Origin: Sphingomonas insulae
GTDB lineage: Bacteria > Pseudomonadota > Alphaproteobacteria > Sphingomonadales > Sphingomonadaceae
Direction: 5' to 3'
Assembly: GCF_010450875.1 (NCBI RefSeq)
Contig: NZ_CP048422.1
Span: 1,395,001-1,459,000 of the forward strand
Length of the DNA stretch: 64,000 nucleotides
The translations under genes were made by a program, and so were the position numbers. Below the pieces are notes generated by a model, which saw only the letters and a program-made list of their open reading frames with translations, did not search any database and had not been told where the DNA came from. Positions within the stretch are counted from its first letter, which is position 1; every line of letters starts with the position of its first letter. Positions 24,338 to 33,337 of the stretch are shown here, in pieces.

Positions 24338-26796
24338 GCCATTTCCCTCACGTTGTCGAGAGGCGTGAAGACGGCCATCGGCGCGTGCTGTTCGCGCTCC
24401 TCGCCGCCGGCACGCGCGGCCCACGGATCGTCCTGCATGAAGCGTTGCGAGAACAGGAAGCGCTCGGCAAGCGCGTCGCGCCCTTCGGCATCGTCGGCGA
24501 TCCGTTCGCGGATGTATGCGACGCCGACCCGCTCGATCCACGGGGCGGTGCGTTCCAGATACCGCGCCTGTTCGCGGTACAATTGGATGAAGGCGGCGCA
24601 ATGATGCATCGCCTCTGCCTCGGTCGCGACCTTGCACAGGAAGTCGGTGGCGCGCACCTTGATGCCGCCGTTGCCGCCGACGTGCAATTCGTAGCCGCTG
24701 TCGACGCAGACCACGCCGAAATCCTTGATCGTCGCCTCGGCGCAATTGCGCGGGCAACCGGATACGGCGATCTTGAACTTGTGCGGCATCCAGCTGCCCC
24801 AGGTCATCCGTTCGATCTTGACGCCGAGGCCGGTCGAATCCTGCGTACCGAAGCGGCACCATTCGCTGCCGACGCAGGTCTTCACCGTGCGCAGCGACTT
24901 GCCATAGGCATGCCCGCTGACCATGCCGGCGGCGTTGAGGTCGGCCCAGACCGCGGGCAGATCCTCTTTCTTGATGCCGAAGATGTCGAGCCGCTGGCCG
25001 CCGGTCACCTTGACCATCGGCGCATCGAATTTCTCGACCACGTCGGCGATCGCGCGCAATTCCCTGGGGCTGGTCAGGCCGCCCCACATCCGCGGCACGA
25101 CCGAATAGGTGCCGTCCTTCTGGATGTTGGCGTGCATGCGTTCGTTGACGAAGCGGCTCTGCTGGTCGTCCTTATAGTCGCCGGGCAGTGCGCAGAGCAG
25201 ATAATAGTTGAGCGCCGGGCGGCACGACGAACACCCGTCCGGCGTCGACCAGTGCAGCTTCTGCATGACCTCGGGGATCGATCGCATGCCCTGCGCGACG
25301 ATCTCGCGCCGGACATCGTCATGGCCGAAGCTGGTGCATTTGCACATCGTCTTGGGTCCGGCCTGCACCTCGTCGCCGAGTGTCAGCGCCAGCAGCGTCT
25401 CGACCAGGCCGGTGCACGAGCCGCAGCTGGCCGACGCCTTGCAGGTGGTCCGCACCGCATCGAGGCTGTGCGCGCCCTTGGCGATGCAGCCGACGACCTG
25501 CCCCTTGGTGACGCCGTTGCAGCCGCAGATTTCCGCCGTGTCGGAAAGCGCCGCAACGGCGGCCTTAGGGTCCGCCGCGCCCCCTCCCGAGGCGAAGGAC
25601 TGGCCGAAGATCAGCATGTCGCGGATCGGCGCGACATCCTCGCCGCGCTTCAACAGGTCGAAATACCAGCCGCCGTCGGTGGTGTCACCGTACAGCACGG
25701 CGCCGACCACCTTGTCGCCGCGCACGACGACCCGCTTGTAGACGCCGCGGCTGGCATCGCGCAGCACGATGTCTTCCGCGCCGTCGCCGCCGGAAAAGTC
25801 GCCCGCCGAAAACACGTCCAGGCCGGCGACCTTCAGCTTGGTCGACGTCACCGATCCGCGATAGCCGCTGTGCCGCCCGACCAGCCCGTCGGCCAGGGCG
25901 CGGCACATGTCCCACAGGGGTGCGACCAGGCCATAGACGTTGCCGTCATGTTCGACGCATTCGCCGACCGCCAGGATCGCGGGGTCGCTGGTGACCATGT
26001 GGTCGTCGACCTTGATGCCGCGGCCGATCGCCAGCCCGGCATCGCGCGCCAGCGCGACCGAAGGGCGGATGCCGACCGCCATCACCACCAGGCTGGCGGG
26101 GATGACCGTACCGTCCTTCAGCGCCACGCCCTCGACCCTGCCGTCGCCGACGATGCCGGCCGTGTGCGCTTCGGTCAGGATGGTTTGACCGCGCGCCTCC
26201 AGCGCCTGTTTCAGCAGCCAGCCCGCCGCCTCGTCCAGCTGCCGTTCCATCAGCGTTGGCATCAGGTGAATGACGGTCACCTTCATGCCGCGCAGCGTCA
26301 GGCCGTGTGCCGCCTCCAGCCCCAGCAGCCCGCCGCCGATCACCACCGCATCGCCGCCCGCATCGGCGGCGGCGAGCATGTGGTCGACGTCGGCCATGTC
26401 GCGGAAGCTGATGACGCCGGGTAGGTCCTTGCCCGGCACCGGGATGATGAACGGGTCGGAGCCGGTGGCGATCAGCAGCCGGTCATAGCCGACGGTGCGA
26501 CCGGAGCGCGCCGTCACCGTCCGGGCCGCGCGGTCGATCGCCCGTACCGGATCGCCCGACACCAGTTCGATGCCGTTGTCGGCATACCAGGCGGCATCGT
26601 TGATGACGATCTGTTCGAACGTCTTTTCGCCAGCCAGCACCGGCGACAGCATGATCCGGTTGTAGTTCACATGCGGTTCGGCACCGAAGATCGTCACGCG
26701 ATAGCGGGCGGGGTCGCGCGCGATCAGCTCCTCCACCGCACGGCAGCCGGCCATGCCGTTGCCGATGACGACGAGGTGTTCCTGTGGTTGCGTCAT
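24334..26796 (-). CDS. nirB: Nitrite reductase (NAD(P)H) large subunit
   Basis: The 820-residue product begins with an FAD motif (VVIGNGMAGCRAVEEL), then an NAD motif (VVIGGGLLGLEAAHGL). Two BFD-like cysteine clusters follow (CGCNGVTKGQVVGC, CKASASCGSC). The siroheme/4Fe-4S domain has TCVGSEWCRFG and SGCPRNCAEA. It reduces nitrite to ammonium with NAD(P)H. Its start overlaps the porin stop and its stop overlaps nirD, so the three are translationally coupled. The ATG at 26796 gives the canonical N-terminus; upstream open frame is shadow. Confidence 0.96.
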   Translation of the reverse strand: MTQPQEHLVVIGNGMAGCRAVEELIARDPARYRVTIFGAEPHVNYNRIMLSPVLAGEKTFEQIVINDAAWYADNGIELVSGDPVRAIDRAARTVTARSGRTVGYDRLLIATGSDPFIIPVPGKDLPGVISFRDMADVDHMLAAADAGGDAVVIGGGLLGLEAAHGLTLRGMKVTVIHLMPTLMERQLDEAAGWLLKQALEARGQTILTEAHTAGIVGDGRVEGVALKDGTVIPASLVVMAVGIRPSVALARDAGLAIGRGIKVDDHMVTSDPAILAVGECVEHDGNVYGLVAPLWDMCRALADGLVGRHSGYRGSVTSTKLKVAGLDVFSAGDFSGGDGAEDIVLRDASRGVYKRVVVRGDKVVGAVLYGDTTDGGWYFDLLKRGEDVAPIRDMLIFGQSFASGGGAADPKAAVAALSDTAEICGCNGVTKGQVVGCIAKGAHSLDAVRTTCKASASCGSCTGLVETLLALTLGDEVQAGPKTMCKCTSFGHDDVRREIVAQGMRSIPEVMQKLHWSTPDGCSSCRPALNYYLLCALPGDYKDDQQSRFVNERMHANIQKDGTYSVVPRMWGGLTSPRELRAIADVVEKFDAPMVKVTGGQRLDIFGIKKEDLPAVWADLNAAGMVSGHAYGKSLRTVKTCVGSEWCRFGTQDSTGLGVKIERMTWGSWMPHKFKIAVSGCPRNCAEATIKDFGVVCVDSGYELHVGGNGGIKVRATDFLCKVATEAEAMHHCAAFIQLYREQARYLERTAPWIERVGVAYIRERIADDAEGRDALAERFLFSQRFMQDDPWAARAGGEEREQHAPMAVFTPLDNVREMA

Positions 26797-27995
26797 ATCG
26801 TCCAGTCCAGTTGGAGCCAGAGTTTGCGGGTATCGGTGGCGAAGCGGTCGGCGCGGTAATCGGCATAGCGGAGCGCTGCGGTGGTGCGGCCGATCCTGGC
26901 CTGCGCGAGCAGGTCGACCTCGTTGCCGTAATGGCGGATCAGCCGGTCGCTCTCGAAGCGATGGTAGATCGCCTGGAACGACACGTTTTTCAGCGTGCCG
27001 AGCTGCTTCCATCCCCAGCCGGCGCTGGCGTACAGGTCGCGGACGCCGTCGGGCGGCGTGGTGGTGAACTTGTCCGCCCATCCCTGGAATTTGAACACCG
27101 ACGACAGCGGGGTCTGGAAGCTGGTGAGCGCGGTGCCGCGATCGGCGCCGAGCACTTCATAGCCGGCGCCCAACTTCGGCCCGGCGAGATCGACCGCGAC
27201 ATCGGCGAGCCAGTAATCGGCGCGATAATCGTTGGGGTTGCGGTGATAGTCGGACTGGCGGGCGTGGCTGGCCTGCCAAGCGACGCTGGTCCTGCCGAAC
27301 GTGCGCGACCCCGACAGCCGCACGCCATAGCTTTGGCTCGACAGGCGATAGCCCTGCACCGGCGCCTCGTCCTGGTCGACCAGATAGGCGAAGCCGGTCA
27401 GCGTGCCGATCGGCGACGCCCAGCCGAGCGTCGCAAAGACATTGTCGCCGCCCACCGCCTGTTGCCGCGCGCCGGCGCCATCGATGCCCCAGATCGTGCG
27501 GACGCCCCAGGCATAGGTCACGTCGGCCTTCACGCCCTTGGCCGGCACCACTTCGGCCCGCACCGCATCGAAGGTCTGGGCATTGTTGCGAAACGCGGCA
27601 TTGCCGACGAAACGTTCGTCGTCGATCGCGATCCGCTGCCGGCCCGCGGTGACGGTCAACGGCGCGGTGCGATATTGCAGCTGCGCACGGTACAGCGCGA
27701 TATTCTGCGGATCGCCGACCTGCGGGCGGAGGTTCGCCGCCCCGTGCAGGCCATCGTAATAATCATCGACGATCGCAAGATTGCCCTGCGCCTCGACCAG
27801 TGCCGACCAGGCGCCCTGGCGGGCCTGTACCCCGGCGCGGATGCGCGCGACGACCGCATCCGCGCGATCGGGCAGGCCGTCCTGGTCGACATGTTCGTAG
27901 CGCAGCCGCGCATCGGCGAGCGGGGTCAGCGTCTGCGCCGCGGCAGGTGCCGTGCAGGCGATCGAGAGGAGGGGAAGGGCGGTGGCAAAGCGCAT
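26793..27995 (-). CDS. Outer-membrane porin of the nitrate operon
   Basis: The 400-residue product has a signal peptide ending APAAAQ, then alternating amphipathic strands (ADARLRYEHVDQDGLPDRADAVVARIR, AALRYADYRADRF) and a C-terminal strand ending WLQLDWTI. It matches alginate-export-like porins. Sitting between narK and nirB with 1-nt and overlapping junctions, it most likely lets nitrate or nitrite across the outer membrane. A start 13 codons upstream would overlap narK; the ATG at 27995 is preferred. Confidence 0.82.
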   Translation of the reverse strand: MRFATALPLLSIACTAPAAAQTLTPLADARLRYEHVDQDGLPDRADAVVARIRAGVQARQGAWSALVEAQGNLAIVDDYYDGLHGAANLRPQVGDPQNIALYRAQLQYRTAPLTVTAGRQRIAIDDERFVGNAAFRNNAQTFDAVRAEVVPAKGVKADVTYAWGVRTIWGIDGAGARQQAVGGDNVFATLGWASPIGTLTGFAYLVDQDEAPVQGYRLSSQSYGVRLSGSRTFGRTSVAWQASHARQSDYHRNPNDYRADYWLADVAVDLAGPKLGAGYEVLGADRGTALTSFQTPLSSVFKFQGWADKFTTTPPDGVRDLYASAGWGWKQLGTLKNVSFQAIYHRFESDRLIRHYGNEVDLLAQARIGRTTAALRYADYRADRFATDTRKLWLQLDWTI

Positions 27996-27996
27996 G

Positions 27997-29235
27997 TCAG
28001 ATCCGAACCATACCGGCGGCGCCCCAGCGCGCACGCCATCCGCGCTTCACTAGCGTCAGTCCGGCGAGAGCGACCAGCGCGAGGCCGGCAAAGATCAGGA
28101 AGCCTGACGAAAAGCTGCCCGTCAGCTGCTTGGCGACGCCCAGCGACGAGGCGAGGTAGAAGCCGCCGATGCCACCGGCGAAACCGACCAGCCCGGTCAT
28201 CACGCCGATTTCGGCGGCGAAGCGCTGCGGCACCAGCTGGAATACCGCGCCGTTGCCGGTGCCGAGCGCCAGCATCGCGCAGACGAACAGCGCCAGCGCC
28301 GATTGCACGCTCGTCGCCATGCCGACGCCGGCGAGGGCGAGCGCGGCGACGACGAACACCCCGGTCAGCGCCTTCACCCCGCCGACGGCATCGGCCAGCG
28401 CGCCGCCCATCGGCCGCACCAGCGATCCGGCGAACACACAGGCCGCGGTGCAATAGCCGGCCTGGATCGTCGTCAGCCCGAACCGGTCGGTGAAATAGAT
28501 CGGCAGGCTGGCGGCCAGCCCCACGAAACCGCCGAAGGTCACCGCGTAAAAGCCCATCAGCCACCATGCATCGGCACTTTTCAAGGGCGTCAGATACTGG
28601 CCGAAGCTCTTGGGCGCGGGCGCGTTCGGTGCGTCCTTTGCCAGCAGCATGTAAGCGACGAACACCAGCGCCAGCGGAATGCAGGCAAGGCCGAGCACCG
28701 CATTCCAGCCGAACAGCTTGGCGAGCGCTGGCGCGAACAGCGCGGCAAGCACCGTTCCGGAATTGCCCATGCCGGCGAGGCCCATCGCCTTGCCCTGATG
28801 CTGCGGCGGATACCAGCGGCTGGCGAGCGGCAGTGCGATCGCGAAGCTGGCGCCGGCGAACCCCAGTATCACTCCCAGCGCCAGCGTGCCCGCAAAGCTG
28901 TTCACACCCATTGCCCAGGCGCTGAACAACCCGGCGATGACGATGATCTGGCTGATCGCGCCCGCTTTCTTCGGCCCGATGCGATCGACGAGCAGGCCGT
29001 TGACGACGCGCAGGATCGCGCCCGCCAGAGTCGGGGTCGCGACCATCAGCCCCTTTTCCGCCGGCGTCAGTGCCAGCGTCTTGGCGATCTCCGGCGCCAG
29101 TGGCCCCAGCAGCACCCACACCATGAAGGCAAGGTCGAAATACAGGAATGCGGCGATCAGCGTCGGCGTATGGCCGCTCGCCCAGAAGCCGGTCTTGTCG
29201 CTCGTTCGATCGTCTTGCCAGATTGCCGTGGCCAT
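27997..29235 (-). CDS. narK: Nitrate/nitrite MFS transporter, NarK family
   Basis: The 412-residue protein has 12 predicted membrane segments. NNP family motifs are visible: FYFDLAFMVWVLLGPLAPEIA near the N-terminus, GFAGASFAIALPLASRWYPP and GKAMGLAGMGNSGTVLAAL in helix 5, and GFVGLAASLPIYFTDRFGL in the second half. It imports nitrate or exchanges nitrite. The ATG at 29235 follows a GGGGGA stretch; the open frame upstream overlaps the leader RNA and is not coding. First gene of the narK-porin-nirBD operon, controlled by the leader described at 29261-29380. Confidence 0.92.
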   Translation of the reverse strand: MATAIWQDDRTSDKTGFWASGHTPTLIAAFLYFDLAFMVWVLLGPLAPEIAKTLALTPAEKGLMVATPTLAGAILRVVNGLLVDRIGPKKAGAISQIIVIAGLFSAWAMGVNSFAGTLALGVILGFAGASFAIALPLASRWYPPQHQGKAMGLAGMGNSGTVLAALFAPALAKLFGWNAVLGLACIPLALVFVAYMLLAKDAPNAPAPKSFGQYLTPLKSADAWWLMGFYAVTFGGFVGLAASLPIYFTDRFGLTTIQAGYCTAACVFAGSLVRPMGGALADAVGGVKALTGVFVVAALALAGVGMATSVQSALALFVCAMLALGTGNGAVFQLVPQRFAAEIGVMTGLVGFAGGIGGFYLASSLGVAKQLTGSFSSGFLIFAGLALVALAGLTLVKRGWRARWGAAGMVRI

Positions 29236-29260
29236 GTGCCGTCCCCCATCTGCGATGGAC

Positions 29261-29311
29261 AAAGAAAAAGCCGCCAGGACGGCGGCCATTGCTGGCTGCA
29301 TCCTGGCGGCT
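29261..29311 (-). terminator. Leader terminator of the narK operon
   Basis: On the minus strand AGCCGCCAGGA and TCCTGGCGGCT form a perfect 11-bp stem with a 21-nt loop, followed by TTTTCTTT. It lies 26 nt before the narK start codon, so it must attenuate the operon unless antitermination occurs. Confidence 0.9.
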
Positions 29312-29380
29312 TCGTTGCCGTTCAAGGGGAGGGCGCTCGCCAATCCCCATGTCGTCGCCACCGCCCTTCGTTGGATGGTG
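29261..29380 (-). promoter_or_regulatory. ANTAR/NasT-type antitermination leader RNA of narK
   Basis: Upstream of the terminator, two hairpins have identical hexaloops AACGAA. P1 (29359-29380) has arms CACCATCC and GGGCGGTG with one mismatch and a G-U pair; P2 (29307-29320) has a perfect 4-bp stem CGGC/GCCG. ANTAR proteins recognise paired hexaloops with A at position 1 and G at position 4, and both loops fit. The 3' side of P2 is the start of the terminator's 5' arm, so P2 and terminator exclude each other. The ~39-nt linker is longer than usual and can fold by itself (GGGG/CCCC around GGCG/CGCC). NasT, encoded 1.5 kb upstream, is the expected ligand. Confidence 0.8.
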
Positions 29381-29536
29381 TCGCCGTCTATTTCGTGTCC
29401 GGCGTCATCGCCCGACGATCAGGAAGCTGCCTGATTCGCGGGGTAAGTGCAAGGGGGTTTCGCACATGCAGCAAACTGGACCGGTGGTGGTCGTGGATGG
29501 TCCTCTCAAGGACAATGCGACTGCCGGACGCCTCTG

Positions 29537-29567
29537 CCCGTCATCCCGCGAACGCCGGGATGGCGGG
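29537..29567. repeat. REP-like palindrome upstream of the narK leader
   Basis: CCCGTCATCCCG and CGGGATGGCGGG pair over 12 bp with one G-U and a 7-nt loop, resembling the CATCCCG-type intergenic repeats of sphingomonads. It lies between the nasS stop and the narK leader and may separate the two transcripts. Confidence 0.6.
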
Positions 29568-29602
29568 TGGGGTGGCGGCGGCGGGGTGGAAGGGAATGGA
29601 GG

Positions 29603-30802
29603 TTAGTCCAGCCCCCGCAGATAGGCCGGTATCTCGTCCGGGTCGAAGGCGCGCCCGTCGAAGAAGCGGTCGCTGCCGAGGATCAGCCGCCCCTGTGTCG
29701 CCCCGACCCCGGTCGCCGAACCGATCGACCCTTCCATCTTCGAACTGGCGCCGGGCAGCGTCGCCGACGATCCGGCCAGCGCGGCCCGGTACAGGTCGGG
29801 GCGGAACACGCCCTCCGCCGCCTTCGCCTCCTCTTCCGCAAACGGCGTACCGTCCCATCGCGTCATCTGCGAATAGAGCCAGGCCGCCTGGCTGCGCCAC
29901 GGGAAGTTCGCCGCCTCGCGATACTGGAACATGAAGTCGGGGATGTGCAGCGCCGCGCCATCGCGTGCCAATCGCACCCGGTCGGTGATCGCGCGCAGGA
30001 TCGTCGCGGCCGGCGCATCGCAATATTCCCGGCGCGACAGGATCGCCGCGCTGTCCTCCGCCGTGTCCGGCGCGACGAAATGCGCGGCGGCGCGGTGCAG
30101 CGCCCGCAGCAATGCCGCGACCTCCTCGCCGCGCTCGGCGGCGGCGTCGGCGCGCATCGCCAGCACCTTTTCGACGCCGCGCCGCCAGATCTGGGCGGTC
30201 ACCAGAGCGATCCGGCCGACGCCGCGATCCACGGCGATGCTGTTCCAAGGTTCGCCGACGCAGATCCCGTCGACCTCGCCGGCCGCCAGCGCATCGGCGG
30301 CGAACGGCGGGCTGGTGACGACGATCTCGACGTCCAGATCGGGACGCACGCCGACGGCCGCCAGCCAATAGCGCAGCATGTAATTGTGGCTCGAATAGCG
30401 ATGCACCACGCCGAACCGCAAACGTCGCCCGGTGGCGACCACGGCGCGCAGTCTCTCGCCCAGCCTGACCGGATCGGCCAGCCCGTCGCCCAGTCCTACC
30501 GTCTCGGCAAGCGCGGTCGACAGCGTCACGGCATTGCCGTTCAGTCCCAGCACGAAGGGGACGGCCAGCGGCACTGCGGGCCGCCCGCGCCCCAGCGTCG
30601 TCGCGATCGCCAGCGGCGCGACCATGTGCGCGGCATCGGTATGGCCGTACAGCAACCGGTCGCGCACCGTCGCCCAGGTGAGGTCGCGGACGAGGTCGAT
30701 GGCGACGCCTTCGCTGGCGGCAAAGCCCTGTTCCTTCGCAAGGATCGGCAGTGCGGCGTCGACCAGCGGCAGGAATCCGATGCGGAAGAGGGGGAGCGTC
30801 AC
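29603..30802 (-). CDS. nasS: Cytoplasmic nitrate sensor NasS
   Basis: The 399-residue product is an NrtA-like periplasmic-binding fold (FRIGFLPLVDAALPILAKEQGFA, TWATVRDRLLYGHTDAAHM, VGEPWNSIAVDRGVG, FPWRSQAAWLYSQMTRW) but has no signal peptide, so it stays in the cytoplasm. In the known NasS-NasT system NasS holds NasT inactive until nitrate or nitrite binds. The start is GTG at 30802, overlapping the nasT stop (GTGA) with GGAGA 6 nt upstream. The gene precedes narK and may run toward its leader. Confidence 0.9.
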   Translation of the reverse strand: MTLPLFRIGFLPLVDAALPILAKEQGFAASEGVAIDLVRDLTWATVRDRLLYGHTDAAHMVAPLAIATTLGRGRPAVPLAVPFVLGLNGNAVTLSTALAETVGLGDGLADPVRLGERLRAVVATGRRLRFGVVHRYSSHNYMLRYWLAAVGVRPDLDVEIVVTSPPFAADALAAGEVDGICVGEPWNSIAVDRGVGRIALVTAQIWRRGVEKVLAMRADAAAERGEEVAALLRALHRAAAHFVAPDTAEDSAAILSRREYCDAPAATILRAITDRVRLARDGAALHIPDFMFQYREAANFPWRSQAAWLYSQMTRWDGTPFAEEEAKAAEGVFRPDLYRAALAGSSATLPGASSKMEGSIGSATGVGATQGRLILGSDRFFDGRAFDPDEIPAYLRGLD

Positions 30803-31380
30803 GGCAGGTCTCCCATCAGCGCATCGCTGGTGACGATCGCCTCGGCGATCTCGGCGATGCGGCGGTTCGATTGCATCGCATGGCTGCGCAACAGCGCATA
30901 GGCGGCGGGTTCGTCGAGGTGGCGGCGACGCATCAGGATCGCCTTGGCCCGGTCGATCGCCTGCCGGTCGGCCAGCGCGCTCTTCGCCTCGGCCAGTTCG
31001 GCCTGCAACCGGGCAAAGGCCTGGAACCGGCGGATGGCGAGGTCGAGCACCGGCTTGATCCGCTGCCGGGCGAGGCCGTCGACAATATAGGCGGACACGC
31101 CGGCATCGACCGCCGCCGCCGTCGATTCGGCATCGCTCTGGTCGACGAACATTGCGATCGGTCGGGCCAGCGCGCGGCTCATCGCGAAGAAATCCTCCAG
31201 CACGTCGCGGCTCGGGTTCTCCAGGTTGACCAGCACCACCTCGGGCCGCGCCGCCTCCAGCTGCGCCAGCATCGGCCCGCCGGGATCGATCAGCACCAGA
31301 TCGCCCAGGGCCGCATCGCGCAGGCCCTCAAAGATGATCGCGGCGCGCGTCCGGCTGGTGTCGATGATCGCGATCCGCAT
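30799..31380 (-). CDS. nasT: ANTAR-domain antiterminator NasT
   Basis: The 193-residue product has an N-terminal receiver-like fold (MRIAIIDTSRTRAAIIFEGL, VVLVNLENPSRDVLEDFF) and a C-terminal ANTAR three-helix bundle (about 125-185: ALADRQAIDRAKAILMRRRH, EPAAYALLRSHAMQSNRRIAEIAEAI). ANTAR domains bind paired hexaloop RNA hairpins and prevent terminator formation. The receiver lacks the usual phosphorylation triad, as in other NasT proteins, fitting control by NasS rather than by a kinase. nasT-nasS form an overlapping pair. The RNA target is almost certainly the narK leader at 29261-29380. Confidence 0.92.
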   Translation of the reverse strand: MRIAIIDTSRTRAAIIFEGLRDAALGDLVLIDPGGPMLAQLEAARPEVVLVNLENPSRDVLEDFFAMSRALARPIAMFVDQSDAESTAAAVDAGVSAYIVDGLARQRIKPVLDLAIRRFQAFARLQAELAEAKSALADRQAIDRAKAILMRRRHLDEPAAYALLRSHAMQSNRRIAEIAEAIVTSDALMGDLP

Positions 31381-31516
31381 GGGCCGATCCTATGCTGCCC
31401 CGCAGCACATTGCCATTCCGGACCGGTAAGCGGCTTGCACGACATTGGAAAACGCAGCCTGTGCGATTGCGCCGGGCGGCGTTGCGGGCAACAAGTGCGC
31501 AATGACAGGAAAGCCT

Positions 31517-33333
31517 ATGCGTATCGTCCTTGCCCTAATGCTGCTGTCGGCATCGCCGATCGTCCAGGCGAGTGCGCCGTTGCCCGCCCCTGGTCCGGCC
31601 GCGTCGACCACCGCGCAGGACGCCGCGTTGCTGAAGTTCCTGGACGAGGCCTATGACAGGCAGCTCGATCTCAGCCCGGAATCGCTGACGCAGCTCGGTT
31701 TCAAGACGCACTACGACCGGCTCGACGATTACACCGACGCCGCCGCAATCCGCGCGCAGGCGTTGAGCGAGCGTCAGCTGAAGGCGATGCGTGCCCGCTT
31801 CCCACCCGAGCAATTGGGCGAGAGCGCCCGCGTCAGCTTCCGCCTGTTCGAATATGAGGTGGAGCGGGGCCGCCAGTCGCTGCCGTTCCGCAAGCTGCGC
31901 TTTCCGGTGTCGACCAACGGCAGCCCGGCGGGCGACATTCCCGTGCTGCTCATCAACAACCACAAGGTCGATACACTCGCCGACGCACGGGCCTATATCG
32001 CCCGGCTGCGCGATACCGAACGCGTCATGCGCGAAGTCACGACGACGATGCGCGAACAGGCGGCGGCGGGGATCATCCCCAACAAGGTGAATTTCGCCCC
32101 CGCGCGCGCCGATGCCCGCGCGGTCGTCACCGGCGTGCCGTTCGACGCCGGCGCGGATTCGACCGTGATGGCCGATTTCCGCAAGAAGGTGACGGCCCTG
32201 CACCTGCCCGCCGCGACGCAGGCCACGCTGCTTGAGGACGCGCGTGCGGCACTGACCGGGCCGTTCCGTCGTGGCTATGACATGCTGTTCGCGACGCTGG
32301 ACGCGATCGAGCCGCTGTCGAAGGGCAATTTCGGCGCTTGGAGCCTGCCGAACGGTGCCGCCTTCTACGCCGACCGGTTGAAGAGCGCGACCACCACCGA
32401 TCTGACCGCGGACCAGATCCACGCGCTCGGCCTGCGCCAGGTCGCGGCGATCCGGCAGGAGATGGAAGCGATAAAGCGCGAGGTCGGCTTTACCGGCACG
32501 CTGGAGCAGTTCTTCGACAAGGTCCGCACCGATCCGCAGTTCAAATATCCGAACACGGCGGGGGGCGCGAGCAGTATCTGGGCGATGCGCGCGGCGTGAT
32601 CGCGTCGGTGATGACCGCAGCGCCCCGCTATTTCCGGGTGCTGCCCAAAGCGCCGCTGGAGGTGCGCGCGGTCGAGAAATGGCGCGAGAAGACGGCTTCG
32701 ACCGCCTTCTACAATCCGCCGTCGGCGGACGGATCGCGGCCGGGCATCTATTACGTCAACTTGGTCGACATGAACCAGACGCAGAAGGTGCAGGTCGCCG
32801 GCATCGCCGCGCACGAGGGGGCGCCCGGCCACCATTTCCAGATCGCGCGCCAGCAGGAGCTGGTCGGCATCCCGAAATTCCGCAAGTTCGGCGGCTATGG
32901 TGCCTATGTCGAGGGATGGGGCCTGTATTCGGAGCGGCTTGCCAACGAAATGGGCATCTACAAGGACCCCTATGCCCGGTTCGGTATGTTGTCGTTGCAG
33001 GTGTGGCGGGCGATCCGGCTGGTGCTCGACACCGGCATTCATTCGAAGCGCTGGACCCGCGAACAGGCGATCGCCTATTTCCGGGCGAACAGTTCGGTTT
33101 CGGACACCGACATCGCGCGCGAGGTGGACCGTTATTTCAACTGGCCGGGGCAGGCGACCAGCTACATGGTCGGGCAGTTGAAGATCGCCGAATTGCGCGC
33201 TCGCGCCGAACGCGAACTGGGGCCGCGCTTCGACATCCGCGACTTCCACGAAGCGGTGCTGGACCAGGGCGCGTTGCCGCTCGACGTGCTCGACGAACAG
33301 GTCGGTCGCTACATCGCCGCGCACCGGCAATAA
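31517..33333 (+). pseudogene. DUF885 family zinc peptidase-like gene, interrupted by a frameshift
   Basis: Reading from the ATG at 31517 (AGGA 6 nt upstream) gives a signal peptide (to VQASAPLP) and DUF885 sequence up to about 32560. There the frame breaks at a run of six G (32560-32565) and ends at 32599. The continuation in the +1 frame starts REQYLGDARGVIAS and carries the metal-site motif HEGAPGHHFQ and the family's C-terminal part to 33333. One base missing from the run explains it. Restored, the protein would be about 600 residues, the family norm. It may be a real inactivation or a homopolymer sequencing error. It is followed 4 nt later by the M1 aminopeptidase. Confidence 0.8.
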
Positions 33334-33337
33334 GCGG

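Noticed and set aside
29430..29475. Possible sigma-54 promoter upstream of the narK leader
   Set aside because: A TTGCA at the -12 position is present but the -24 element lacks the GG; the match is too weak to call.
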